NCBI GenBank assembly: GCA_936936565.1
Contig: CAKZIX010000037.1
Span: forward strand, 1-50,997
Direction of reading: 5' to 3'
Length of the DNA: 50,997 nt
Source of the DNA: an uncultured Nocardiaceae bacterium
GTDB taxonomy: Bacteria; Actinomycetota; Actinomycetes; Mycobacteriales; Mycobacteriaceae
Below, in pieces: positions 40,943 to 48,967 of this stretch (positions are counted from its first letter, which is position 1; every line of letters starts with the position of its first letter). A program made the position numbers and the translations under genes. The notes under the pieces were generated by a model. The model was not told the DNA's origin. It did not search any database and saw only the letters and a program-made list of their open reading frames with translations.

Positions 40943-41770
40943 ATGTCCGCCCATCAGCATCCGCACGTTGTCGATACCGTCGTCGCCGGATATCCGGCAC
41001 TGCACGCCGTCCCGCCGACCGGCACCGCGGCGCCACCGATCGTGTTCCTGCACGGCGCGTTCACCGACCAGCATTCGTTCGGACCGTGGCTGCCGCGCTT
41101 CGCCGCAGCCGGCTTCGCCTGCCTGGCACCGGCCCGGCGCGGCCGTCAGGGCGTGGCGCCGACCGGTGCCCGCGGCGTGCGAATCGCCGACTACGTCGCC
41201 GACACCGAGGCGGTGCTCGACGAGCTCGGAGCGTCTGCGGTGCTCGTCGGGCACTCCGTCGGTGCGCTGGTGGCTCAAGTGGTCGCCGCCCGACGGCCGG
41301 TGCGGGCGCTCGTGCTGCTGGCTCCGGCGCCGCCGTGGGCCTTGGCGGCGCAGCCGCGATCGCTGCGCTGGCTCGCTGGGCACCTGCCGGCGATCGCGTC
41401 GGGCCGGCCGTTCGTCCTGAGCGAGCGGGCCTGTGCCCATTTGGCGCTCGGCGCGGTCCCGTCGGTGCTGCATCGTGACGTCTTCGAGCACCTCACCGCG
41501 GAGTCCGGGCGCGTCTTCGCGGAGCTGATTCGCGGCCGGATACGCGTCGACCCGGCCCGGGTGCAGGCGCCGGTTTTCGTGGCCGGTGGGGACGCCGATC
41601 GAATCGTCTCGACAGCCGATGTGGATCGGGTCGCCGCGCACTACCGAACGCACCCGCACAGGTATGGCGACGCCGGACACTGGCTGCTCAGCGGACCTGT
41701 GGCGACGCAGCTGGCCGCCGACGTCCTGGACTGGCTGCGCGCCGTAACGACGTTGACAATTCGCCAATAG
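40943..41770 (+). CDS. Alpha/beta hydrolase
   Basis: A 275-aa protein from ATG 40943; two in-frame or nearby GTGs lie a few bases earlier. The triad is visible: nucleophile Ser in LVGHSVGALVAQ, Asp in GGDADRIVS and His in GDAGHWLL. The oxyanion region VFLHGAFTDQHSF is normal. Esterase/lipase-type activity on an unknown substrate. It ends the accessory block just before accA3, 22 bp after the SnoaL-like gene, so co-transcription is likely. Confidence 0.88.
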   Translation: MSAHQHPHVVDTVVAGYPALHAVPPTGTAAPPIVFLHGAFTDQHSFGPWLPRFAAAGFACLAPARRGRQGVAPTGARGVRIADYVADTEAVLDELGASAVLVGHSVGALVAQVVAARRPVRALVLLAPAPPWALAAQPRSLRWLAGHLPAIASGRPFVLSERACAHLALGAVPSVLHRDVFEHLTAESGRVFAELIRGRIRVDPARVQAPVFVAGGDADRIVSTADVDRVAAHYRTHPHRYGDAGHWLLSGPVATQLAADVLDWLRAVTTLTIRQ

Positions 41771-41828
41771 ACCCAAAGCTACTGGTCAGTATCGGTTCCC
41801 TGGCTTAAGGTTCACCGAACGTTCCGGT

Positions 41829-41834
41829 TACATT
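41829..41834 (+). promoter_or_regulatory. Possible -10 box of accA3
   Basis: TACATT, 33 bp before the GTG start of accA3, with TTAAGG 18 bp upstream as a weak -35. The only AT-rich signal in the 97-bp gap. Confidence 0.3.
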
Positions 41835-41867
41835 GAACGGCGATCCGTTCGACACTCAGGAGGCTCA

Positions 41868-43664
41868 GTGCCAACGCATGCCAGCGCCAAGATCAGCAAG
41901 GTGCTCGTAGCGAATCGCGGTGAAATCGCTGTTCGCGTGATCCGCGCTGCCAAGGACGCCGGTCTGGGCAGCGTTGCCGTCTACGCCGAGCCGGACGCCG
42001 AGGCGCCGTTCGTGAAGCTGGCCGACGAGGCCTTCGCCCTCGGCGGGCAGACGTCTGCGGAGTCCTACCTGGTGTTCGACAAGATCCTCGACGCTGCCGC
42101 CAAGTCGGGTGCCGACGCGATCCACCCGGGCTACGGGTTCCTGTCGGAAAATGCGGACTTCGCACAGGCCGTGCTCGACGCCGGGCTGATCTGGATCGGT
42201 CCGTCGCCGCAGTCGATCCGCGATCTGGGTGACAAGGTCACCGCGCGGCACATCGCCGAACGCGCCAAGGCGCCGATGGCCGCGGGCACCAAGGACCCGG
42301 TCAAAACTGCCGACGAAGTCGTCGCGTTTGCCAAGGAGTACGGCCTGCCGGTCGCCATCAAAGCGGCGTTCGGCGGCGGTGGCCGCGGCATGAAAGTCGC
42401 GCACACCATCGAAGAGATCCCCGAGCTGTACGCCTCGGCGGTGCGTGAGGCCACCGCGGCCTTCGGCCGCGGCGAATGCTTCGTCGAGCAGTACCTGGAC
42501 AAGGCGCGCCACGTCGAGGCCCAGGTGATTGCCGACATGCACGGCAACGTGATCGTCGCCGGCACCCGGGACTGCTCGCTGCAGCGCCGCTTCCAGAAGC
42601 TGGTCGAAGAGGCCCCGGCCCCCTTCCTCACCGACGAGCAGCGCGCCCGGATCCACTCCTCCGCCAAGGCGATCTGCAAGGAAGCCCACTACTGGGGCGC
42701 CGGCACCGTCGAATACCTGGTGCAGGGCGACACCATCAGCTTCCTCGAGGTCAACACCCGCCTGCAGGTGGAGCACCCGGTCACCGAGGAGACCGCAGGT
42801 CTCGATTTGGTGCGCCAGCAGTTCCGCATCGCCGAGGGCGAGGCGCTCGAGCTCACCGAAGACCCCACCCCCCGCGGACACTCGATCGAGTTCCGGATCA
42901 ACGGTGAAGATGCCGGCCGCGGCTTCCTGCCCGCGCCCGGTCCGGTCGTGGTCTACAAGGAGCCCACGGGCCCCGGCGTGCGCGTCGACTCCGGCGTCGT
43001 CGAGGGCAGCGTGATCGGCGGCCAGTTCGATTCGATGCTCGCCAAGCTGATCGTCACCGGCGAGAACCGCGAGCAGGCCCTGCAGCGCGCCCGCCGGGCC
43101 CTTGCCGAGTTCGAGGTCGAGGGTCTGGCCACGGTCATCCCGTTCCACCGCCACATCGTCGAGAACCCGGCATTCATCGGCGACGGCACCACGTTCGACG
43201 TCTACACCAAGTGGATCGAGAACGAGTGGGACAACCCGATCGAGCCGTACACCGGCGGGCAGCCCATCGAGGAGGACGACACCGCGCCGCGCCAGAAGGT
43301 CGTCGTCGAGGTGGGCGGGCGCCGCGTGGAGGTCTCGCTGCCCGGTCAGTTCTCGGTCGGCACCGCCGCCGCGGGCAACGGCGCCGGTGGCGTCGTCCGC
43401 AAGAAGCCCAAGCCGCGCAAGCGTGGTGGCGCCGCCGGCGGTGCCGCCTCCGGTGATGCGGTCACCGCGCCGATGCAGGGCACCGTCGTGAAGGTCGCCG
43501 TCGAAGAGGGCCAGGAAGTGCAGGCAGGCGATCTGATCGTCGTGCTCGAGGCCATGAAGATGGAGAACCCGGTCAACGCACACAAGGCGGGTGTGGTAAC
43601 CGGCCTCGCCGTCGAGCCGGGTGCCGCCATCACCCAGGGCACCGTCCTCGCCGAGCTGAAGTAG
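41868..43664 (+). CDS. accA3: Acetyl/propionyl-CoA carboxylase alpha subunit
   Basis: A 598-aa protein joining biotin carboxylase and biotin carboxyl carrier. GTG 41868 has AGGAGG upstream. ATP-grasp loop FGGGGRGMKVAHT, catalytic ENTRLQVEHPVTEE-type segment (VNTRLQVEHPVTEE here) and the biotinylated Lys in EAMKMENPV near the C-terminus are all present. It is the shared alpha subunit for AccD5/AccE5 and other AccD complexes; biotinylation is by BirA from 12.9 kb. In M. tuberculosis it is Rv3285, right after the SufE-like gene. Confidence 0.96.
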   Translation: MPTHASAKISKVLVANRGEIAVRVIRAAKDAGLGSVAVYAEPDAEAPFVKLADEAFALGGQTSAESYLVFDKILDAAAKSGADAIHPGYGFLSENADFAQAVLDAGLIWIGPSPQSIRDLGDKVTARHIAERAKAPMAAGTKDPVKTADEVVAFAKEYGLPVAIKAAFGGGGRGMKVAHTIEEIPELYASAVREATAAFGRGECFVEQYLDKARHVEAQVIADMHGNVIVAGTRDCSLQRRFQKLVEEAPAPFLTDEQRARIHSSAKAICKEAHYWGAGTVEYLVQGDTISFLEVNTRLQVEHPVTEETAGLDLVRQQFRIAEGEALELTEDPTPRGHSIEFRINGEDAGRGFLPAPGPVVVYKEPTGPGVRVDSGVVEGSVIGGQFDSMLAKLIVTGENREQALQRARRALAEFEVEGLATVIPFHRHIVENPAFIGDGTTFDVYTKWIENEWDNPIEPYTGGQPIEEDDTAPRQKVVVEVGGRRVEVSLPGQFSVGTAAAGNGAGGVVRKKPKPRKRGGAAGGAASGDAVTAPMQGTVVKVAVEEGQEVQAGDLIVVLEAMKMENPVNAHKAGVVTGLAVEPGAAITQGTVLAELK

Positions 43665-43690
43665 CTCGAAACCCCTTAGCTCGCAACTTC

Positions 43691-43734
43691 TGTGCCGACC
43701 TCGCCGCCCCGGCCGGGCGGGCGAGGTCGGCACA
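43691..43734 (+). terminator. Terminator hairpin of accA3
   Basis: Perfect 15-bp arms, TGTGCCGACCTCGCC (43691-43705) and its complement (43720-43734), 26 bp after the stop codon, 14-nt loop. No T-tract. Confidence 0.75.
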
Positions 43735-43792
43735 GTTGTCGGAGCCCCGGGCGGGTCGCGAGCCGCGGGCGCACGCGGTTAAGGTGACGATC

Positions 43793-44161
43793 ATGTCGGA
43801 GGTCCCCGAGATTCGCATCGGCACAACCGAGCGTGAAGCGGCAATCGAAAAGCTCACCGCACACTTCAGCGCGGGCCGGCTGACGGTGGCGGAGTTCGAG
43901 GAGCGCACCTCGCTCGCGAACGCGGCCCGCACCAAGGGTGAGCTCGATCTGCTGTTCACCGATCTGCCGGACGCCGCCGAGGCGGCGCCGCCGGCCCCTG
44001 CGAAACGTCAATTCGACTGGCCCACAATCCTGGTCGGCCTGACCCCGATCATCGCGCTGCTGCTGTTCTTCTCGCCGTTGCCGGGCGGCTGGCTGTGGTT
44101 CCTGTTGATTCCGGCCGTCGGCATCGTCGTGGGCGGCGTCAAGAAGGCCACGGGCGACTAG
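43793..44161 (+). CDS. DUF1707 (SHOCT-like) membrane protein
   Basis: A 122-aa protein from ATG 43793. The DUF1707 domain (IRIGTTEREAAIEKLTAHFS, GRLTVAEFEERTSLANAART, ELDLLFTDLP) is followed by a pair of membrane helices (ILVGLTPIIALLLFF, GGWLWFLLIPAVGIVVGG). The domain is common in actinobacteria, near transport or regulatory genes, but without a known function. It abuts the next ORF with no gap. Confidence 0.85.
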   Translation: MSEVPEIRIGTTEREAAIEKLTAHFSAGRLTVAEFEERTSLANAARTKGELDLLFTDLPDAAEAAPPAPAKRQFDWPTILVGLTPIIALLLFFSPLPGGWLWFLLIPAVGIVVGGVKKATGD

Positions 44162-44512
44162 ATGGAGCCCGTGGAAATCAACGCCGGGGCCTGGTACCTG
44201 CGCGCGCTGCGCGCCGACGAGCGCGTCGACGATCGTCCCGCCCTCGCTGACGGCGGGATCACCGATCCCGCGTATGTCCCTGACCGCCTTGCGGATTGGG
44301 ACGGCGACCGGCACTACTCGTGGGCCGTGTGCGAGCCGACGACGGGTGAGCTGCTTGCCGAGATCGGGCTGTCGCCGCAGGGCGACATCACCGGCTGGGC
44401 GCGCCCCGGCCAGGCCGCCGCCCTCGACGCCGCGGTCAGCTCCGTACGCCGCTTCGCCGCGGGCGCGCTCGGAATCGAAAGTGTTGTTGTGCACGTGGAT
44501 TCACCCGAATAG
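44162..44512 (+). CDS. Short GNAT-like (acetyltransferase-fold) protein
   Basis: A 116-aa protein whose ATG directly follows the DUF1707 stop. It resembles the N-terminal part and late helices of GNAT proteins (WYLRALRADERVDDRPALAD, YSWAVCEPTTGELLAEIGLS), but the acetyl-CoA-binding Q/RxxGxG/A loop is missing; GWARPGQAAALDAAVSSVRR stands in that region. It may be a pseudo-enzyme. The stop codon sits inside the loop of a strong hairpin. Confidence 0.65.
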   Translation: MEPVEINAGAWYLRALRADERVDDRPALADGGITDPAYVPDRLADWDGDRHYSWAVCEPTTGELLAEIGLSPQGDITGWARPGQAAALDAAVSSVRRFAAGALGIESVVVHVDSPE

Positions 44513-44528
44513 ACGTGCACAACAACAC
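44481..44528. terminator. Bidirectional 16-bp perfect hairpin containing a stop codon
   Basis: Arms 44481-44496 (GTGTTGTTGTGCACGT) and 44513-44528 are perfect complements with a 16-nt loop. The stop codon of the GNAT-like gene ends at 44512, in the loop, so the left arm is coding. The element lies between convergent genes. Confidence 0.8.
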
Positions 44529-44567
44529 CCTCGGCTCGAGCTGAGCGAACCTGCCGCGGCGACCTAG

Positions 44568-45788
44568 TTACCGCATGACGCCGGTGTGACCCGTCGAGTA
44601 GCGGCCCGGTTGCGGCCAGATGGTCAGGCCGTGCGGGCCGGCACCCACCGGGATCTTCGCGAGCAGCGCACCGTTGGTGGTGTCGATCGCGTAGACCTCG
44701 TTGTGGTAGCGCCCGGCCACCCAGAACACCTTGCCGTCGGCGGAAATGTTGCCCATGTCGGGCGAGCCGCCGCCGGGCAGCTTCCACTTGTTGACGAGCT
44801 TGTTCGCCGCGAAGTCCCAGATCGAGATGGTGCCTTCGTGCCGGTTGGTGATCAGCATCTGCTTCGAATCGCGCGTGACGTACAGCCCGTGCGCCCCGTC
44901 GCCGGTGGCGATGTAGCCCGTCCGCTCGAACGTCTTGGCGTCGAAGACGAACATCCCGTGCGCGTGCATGTCGGCCACGTAGAAGGTCTTGCCGTCGGGC
45001 GAAAGCTTGACGTCCTGCGGCTTGAGGTGCGCGCCGTGGCCGGGTCCGACCTGGCCGTGGTGCACGTTCGGCAAATCGATCAGCTTGATCTGCTTGCGCT
45101 CGGCGACGTCGAGCACCAGCATGCGGCCGATGAACTCGCAGCTGACCAGCGCGAAGCGGCCGTCGGCGGTGAAGTCCATGTGGTCGACGCCGGCGCAGTC
45201 CGGAACCGGCGTCTGATGCAGCAGCTTCCACGTCTTCGGGTCGTAGAAGTCGAGCGACTTGTCGGCCTCGGCAACGACGAGCGCGAACTTGCCGTCCGGC
45301 GTGTAGTACATGTTGTAGGGGTCGCGAACGGGAATGTCCTTGCCGGGCTTGCCGGTTCGCGGGTCGATGGGGGTAAGGCTGCCGCCGCCCAGCGGCATGT
45401 CCGAGGTGACGTAGAGCGTCTGCATGTCATACGACGGCACCACGTGCTGTGGCTCCTGCCCCGCGGGGAAGGTATCGATGACCTTGTAGGTCGCCGGATC
45501 GATCACCGATACGGTGTTGCCGACACTGTTCGGCACGTACACCAGCGGCTTGTGATCACGCACGGTGGGGCTGAGCTCACGCGTGGCGGCGTACACGTCG
45601 GTCGCCGACAACGGCGGCGGCATGCCGGGCAGCATGTTGGGCAGGATCGGGGTGGTCGTCGTGACAGTGGTGGTGGTCGGCGTGGTCGTCGTGGGCGCGG
45701 ACGACACTTCGGTGGAGTTTGCCGACGAGCAACCAGCGGCAACGAGGGCCGCGACTACGAGACCGGAAAGCGCATAGCGATGTGACAC
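44568..45788 (-). CDS. Lipoprotein with YncE-like beta-propeller
   Basis: A 406-aa protein from GTG 45788. Signal peptide with lipobox AAGC, then a Thr-rich stretch (TTTTPTTTTVTTTT), then a seven-bladed-type propeller with repeats such as VYVPNSVGNTVSVIDPATYK, MYYTPDGKFALVVAEADKSL, LYVTRDSKQMLITNRHEGTI. Several His (NVHHGQVGPGHGAH, DMHAHGMF) could bind a metal. Such proteins are surface-exposed; the role is unknown, with possible metal or polymer binding. It is separated from lat by only 41 bp on the same strand. Confidence 0.85.
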   Translation of the reverse strand: MSHRYALSGLVVAALVAAGCSSANSTEVSSAPTTTTPTTTTVTTTTPILPNMLPGMPPPLSATDVYAATRELSPTVRDHKPLVYVPNSVGNTVSVIDPATYKVIDTFPAGQEPQHVVPSYDMQTLYVTSDMPLGGGSLTPIDPRTGKPGKDIPVRDPYNMYYTPDGKFALVVAEADKSLDFYDPKTWKLLHQTPVPDCAGVDHMDFTADGRFALVSCEFIGRMLVLDVAERKQIKLIDLPNVHHGQVGPGHGAHLKPQDVKLSPDGKTFYVADMHAHGMFVFDAKTFERTGYIATGDGAHGLYVTRDSKQMLITNRHEGTISIWDFAANKLVNKWKLPGGGSPDMGNISADGKVFWVAGRYHNEVYAIDTTNGALLAKIPVGAGPHGLTIWPQPGRYSTGHTGVMR

Positions 45789-45829
45789 CGGGGAAGACTG
45801 GCACGGTCCGGTGGCTATGTCATGTCCGG

Positions 45830-47164
45830 TTAGCGAATTTTGCCCTGTACTTTCAGGACTCGATCGAGTGCGTCCACCGCTGCGTCCAACTCGTCGGAGG
45901 TGACTGTCAGTGCAGGTCGGAACCGGATTCCGCGGTCCCCGGTGGCCAGCATCAGCACATGCTCGTCGGTGCGGAGCCGGGTGAGTACTTCGTCACGTAG
46001 CTGGCGGGTCGCCAGCGTGACGGCACACATCAGGCCGCGGCCGCGCGCTTGGCTGAGGACCTCGTGGGCGCTGGACAGCCGCTGCAGCCGGTCGAGCAGG
46101 TGCGCACCGAGCTCGCCGACCCGTTCGACGAGCCGGTCGCGCTCGAGCACCTCGAGGTAGCGCCGGGAACGCACCATGTCGGCCAGGTTGCCACCCCAGG
46201 TGGAGTTGATCCGCGAGCTGACCGTGAACACGTTGTCCGCCACCTCGTCGACGCGGCGCCCGGCCATGATCCCGCACACTTGCGTTTTCTTGCCGAACGC
46301 CACCACGTCGGGCTCGAGCCCGAGCTGCCGGTAAGCCCAGGTGCTACCGGTGAGCCCGCAACCGGTCTGCACCTCGTCCAGCACGAAAAGGGCGTCGTGT
46401 TCACGGCACAGGTGCTGCATCGCCTGCAGAAACTCCGCGCGCAGGTGATGGTCGCCGCCTTCACCCTGGATCGGCTCGGCGATGAAACATGCGATGTCGC
46501 CCGCGGCGAACGCCTGCTCGGCCTGACGCAACGCCTGGCGTTCGGCCGCCACCACGTCGCGGCCGTCGGCGACGTACGGCGATTCGATACGCGGCCAATC
46601 GAATTTCGGGAACCGCGCCACCTTCACCGGGTCGGTGTTGGTGAGCGAGAGCGTGTAGCCGCTACGTCCGTGGAACGCCTCGGTCAGGTGCAGCACCTTG
46701 CTGCCACTGCGCTCCTGGGCCGTTCCGCCGGCTGCACTCCCACTGCGCTGGGCCTTCCAGTCGAAGGCCACCTTGAGCGCGTTCTCCACGGCGAGCGCGC
46801 CACCGTCGACGAAGAACAGATGCGGCAGCGCCGGATCACCCAGTACCCGGGCGAACGTGTCCACGAACCGCGCCATCGCCACCGTGTAGATGTCGGAGTT
46901 GCTGGGCTTGTTGAGCGCGGCAACGGTGAGCTCGCGGACGAAGTCCGGGTCGTCGACGAGCGCCGGATGGTTCATGCCCAGCGGTGCGGACGCGAAGAAG
47001 CCGAACATGTCGAGGTAGGTGGTGCCGTCGCGTTCGTCGACGAGCCAGACGCCGCGCGATTTCTCCAGGTCCAGTACCAGGTCGAAGCCGTGTACGAGCA
47101 GGTGCTCACGCAGCACCTCGTGGACGTTCTCGGCGCTGACCTGGCGTGGCAATACAGCGGTCAT
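45830..47164 (-). CDS. lat: L-lysine 6-transaminase
   Basis: A 444-aa class-III PLP aminotransferase; ATG 47164 chosen as the start of the conserved part. Key elements: FFVDGGALAVENALKVAFDW, EPIQGEGGDHHL, LDEVQTGCGLTG and the PLP lysine in VVAFGKKTQVCG, as in mycobacterial/Nocardia LAT. It moves the epsilon-amino group of lysine to 2-oxoglutarate, giving piperideine-6-carboxylate, the substrate of the Pcd dehydrogenase at 48.9 kb. A palindrome 12 bp upstream suggests Lrp control. Known to rise in dormancy in M. tuberculosis. Confidence 0.95.
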   Translation of the reverse strand: MTAVLPRQVSAENVHEVLREHLLVHGFDLVLDLEKSRGVWLVDERDGTTYLDMFGFFASAPLGMNHPALVDDPDFVRELTVAALNKPSNSDIYTVAMARFVDTFARVLGDPALPHLFFVDGGALAVENALKVAFDWKAQRSGSAAGGTAQERSGSKVLHLTEAFHGRSGYTLSLTNTDPVKVARFPKFDWPRIESPYVADGRDVVAAERQALRQAEQAFAAGDIACFIAEPIQGEGGDHHLRAEFLQAMQHLCREHDALFVLDEVQTGCGLTGSTWAYRQLGLEPDVVAFGKKTQVCGIMAGRRVDEVADNVFTVSSRINSTWGGNLADMVRSRRYLEVLERDRLVERVGELGAHLLDRLQRLSSAHEVLSQARGRGLMCAVTLATRQLRDEVLTRLRTDEHVLMLATGDRGIRFRPALTVTSDELDAAVDALDRVLKVQGKIR

Positions 47165-47176
47165 GCGCACAGAGTA

Positions 47177-47191
47177 CGTCAAATATTGACG
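47177..47191 (-). promoter_or_regulatory. Likely Lrp/AsnC operator in front of lat
   Basis: CGTCAAATATTGACG is a perfect 15-bp palindrome located 12 bp upstream of the lat start and 39 bp after the lrpA stop. Dimeric Lrp-type regulators bind this kind of AT-centred palindrome; the neighbouring regulator gene makes it the natural ligand. Confidence 0.65.
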
Positions 47192-47230
47192 ACACAAGGG
47201 ACGTAAACCGCAAAAAATACTGCAGAATCG

Positions 47231-47692
47231 TCAGCGGTCGTAAAATGTCTGAAGGATGATGGTGCTGCGTGTCTTGACGTTCGCGGTGGTCCGGATCTCC
47301 TGCAGTAGCTGTTCGAGGTGCCGCGGGGACTGCACGCGAACGGTCAGGACGTAGCTCTCGTCGCCGGCCACCGAGTGGCAGGCCTCGATGTTGGCGATGT
47401 GCTGCAGCCGGGCGGGGGCATCGTCGGGCTGCGACGGATCGAGAGGAGTGATCGCGACAAATGCCGACAGCATCTGTCCCAGTGCCTCCGGGTCGACCTT
47501 CGCGCTGTAACCGCGGATCACACCGCGCGCCTCGAGCCGGCGCACCCGTGACTGCACTGCCGACACCGACAGGTTCGCCTTCTCCGCGAGATTCGACAGG
47601 GTTGCCCGCCCATCGGCCACGAGCTCGCGAATTAGGAGCCTATCTATATCGTCGAGCACGGGCCGCGGATCCGGCCGCGATGTATCCGCCAT
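47231..47692 (-). CDS. lrpA: Lrp/AsnC family transcriptional regulator
   Basis: A 153-aa regulator. N-terminal HTH (ATLSNLAEKANLSVSAVQSR, VRRLEARGVIRGYSAKVDPE) and C-terminal RAM ligand-binding domain (HSVAGDESYVLTVRVQSPRH). Same strand as lat and just upstream; divergent from the DUF1338 gene with only a 30-bp gap, so it may control both directions. In M. tuberculosis LrpA (Rv3291c) acts on lat and responds to amino acids; by position this is its orthologue. Confidence 0.93.
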   Translation of the reverse strand: MADTSRPDPRPVLDDIDRLLIRELVADGRATLSNLAEKANLSVSAVQSRVRRLEARGVIRGYSAKVDPEALGQMLSAFVAITPLDPSQPDDAPARLQHIANIEACHSVAGDESYVLTVRVQSPRHLEQLLQEIRTTANVKTRSTIILQTFYDR

Positions 47693-47722
47693 CAGCGAAG
47701 GCTAACGCAGCGAGGCCGGTTC

Positions 47723-48967
47723 ATGCCTGAAACGTGGGAGCTGCGCACACAATTCGCAACATCTCTGTCGCGAATGTACGGCTGTGAGGTGCCGGCATAC
47801 GCGACGCTGGTCGCGGTCACCGAGGAGGTCAATCGCGACTGCGTGGCCGCGACACCGGACGCGGCGCAGCGGCTGGGATCCATCGCACGAGTCACCGCCG
47901 AGCGACACGGCGCCATCCGCGTCGGCACCCCCGCCGAGCTACGCGACACTGCGCTGCTCTTCACCGCGTTCGGGATGTATCCCGTCGGCTTCTACGATCT
48001 GCGCACGGCGGCCACCCCGATCCCCGTGGTTTCCACGGCATTTCGTCCGATCTCCGCAGACGAACTGGCGCGCAACCCGTTCCGGGTGTTCACGTCCATG
48101 CTTACCACCGCGGATCGGCGCTTCTTCACCCCCGATCTGCGGGCCCGCGTCGAAGCGTTTCTCGCCCAGCGCAATCTCTATGCACCGGAGCTGCTGGCGT
48201 TGGCGCGCACCGCGATCCGCGACGGCGGGCTCGACGAGCCGCACGCATCGCGTCTGGTCGCGCTGGCCACAGCGGCGTTCGCCTTGTCCGATACCCCGAT
48301 CGAGCGCAGCTGGTACACCGAGCTGGAGCGGGTGTCCTCGGTGGCCGCCGACATCGCCGGGGTGACGTCCACACATATCAACCATCTGACGCCGCGGGTG
48401 CTCGACATCGACGAGCTGTATCGGCGCATGAGCGCACGCGGCATCACCATGATCGACGCGATTCAAGGGCCGCCGCGCTGGGCCGGTCCGGACGTGCTGC
48501 TGCGCCAGACGTCGTTTCGCGCACTTGCCGAGCCACGCCGGTTCACCGACGGGATGGGCGCACTGCGCGTGCGTTTCGGCGAAGTGGAGGCGCGCGGCAT
48601 CGCGCTGACGCGCGCCGGACGCGAAGGCTACGACGACGCGATGGCCACCGGTTGGCCCGGACGGCTGCCCGCCTCCGAGGCCGCGATGTTCGACGCCGGT
48701 CTCGCCTACTACACACGCGAACCTAGCGGTGCGCGCAAACCCATTGTCTACGAAGACTTTCTGCCCGCGTCGGCGGCCGGGATCTTCCAGTCCAATCTCA
48801 CTTCGGGCGGTACCCGCGACGATTCGGCACCGGGTGAAACCTATGACCTGCAGTGGCTTTCGGATGCGATCGACGCACCGGTGGCCGACCCGTTCGACCT
48901 CTATCAAGCCCAGCAAGACAATTCGGAAAGGCAGTCGCATCATGTCGACACTCGCGCTGCGCGCTGA
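47723..48967 (+). CDS. DUF1338 protein, 2-oxoadipate dioxygenase/decarboxylase (HglS)-like
   Basis: A 414-aa protein from ATG 47723. The VOC-like metal site of the HglS family can be recognised: His62 in ERHGAIRVGT (with Arg66), a His in STHINHLTPR (218 or 221) and a Glu in RFGEVEARGIAL (about 287-289). HglS converts 2-oxoadipate to D-2-hydroxyglutarate in lysine breakdown. The overlap with the pcd gene and the divergent lrpA/lat support such a role, giving a route from lysine via aminoadipate. A 2-aminoadipate transaminase is not in the window. Equivalent to Rv3292 by position. Confidence 0.8.
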   Translation: MPETWELRTQFATSLSRMYGCEVPAYATLVAVTEEVNRDCVAATPDAAQRLGSIARVTAERHGAIRVGTPAELRDTALLFTAFGMYPVGFYDLRTAATPIPVVSTAFRPISADELARNPFRVFTSMLTTADRRFFTPDLRARVEAFLAQRNLYAPELLALARTAIRDGGLDEPHASRLVALATAAFALSDTPIERSWYTELERVSSVAADIAGVTSTHINHLTPRVLDIDELYRRMSARGITMIDAIQGPPRWAGPDVLLRQTSFRALAEPRRFTDGMGALRVRFGEVEARGIALTRAGREGYDDAMATGWPGRLPASEAAMFDAGLAYYTREPSGARKPIVYEDFLPASAAGIFQSNLTSGGTRDDSAPGETYDLQWLSDAIDAPVADPFDLYQAQQDNSERQSHHVDTRAAR

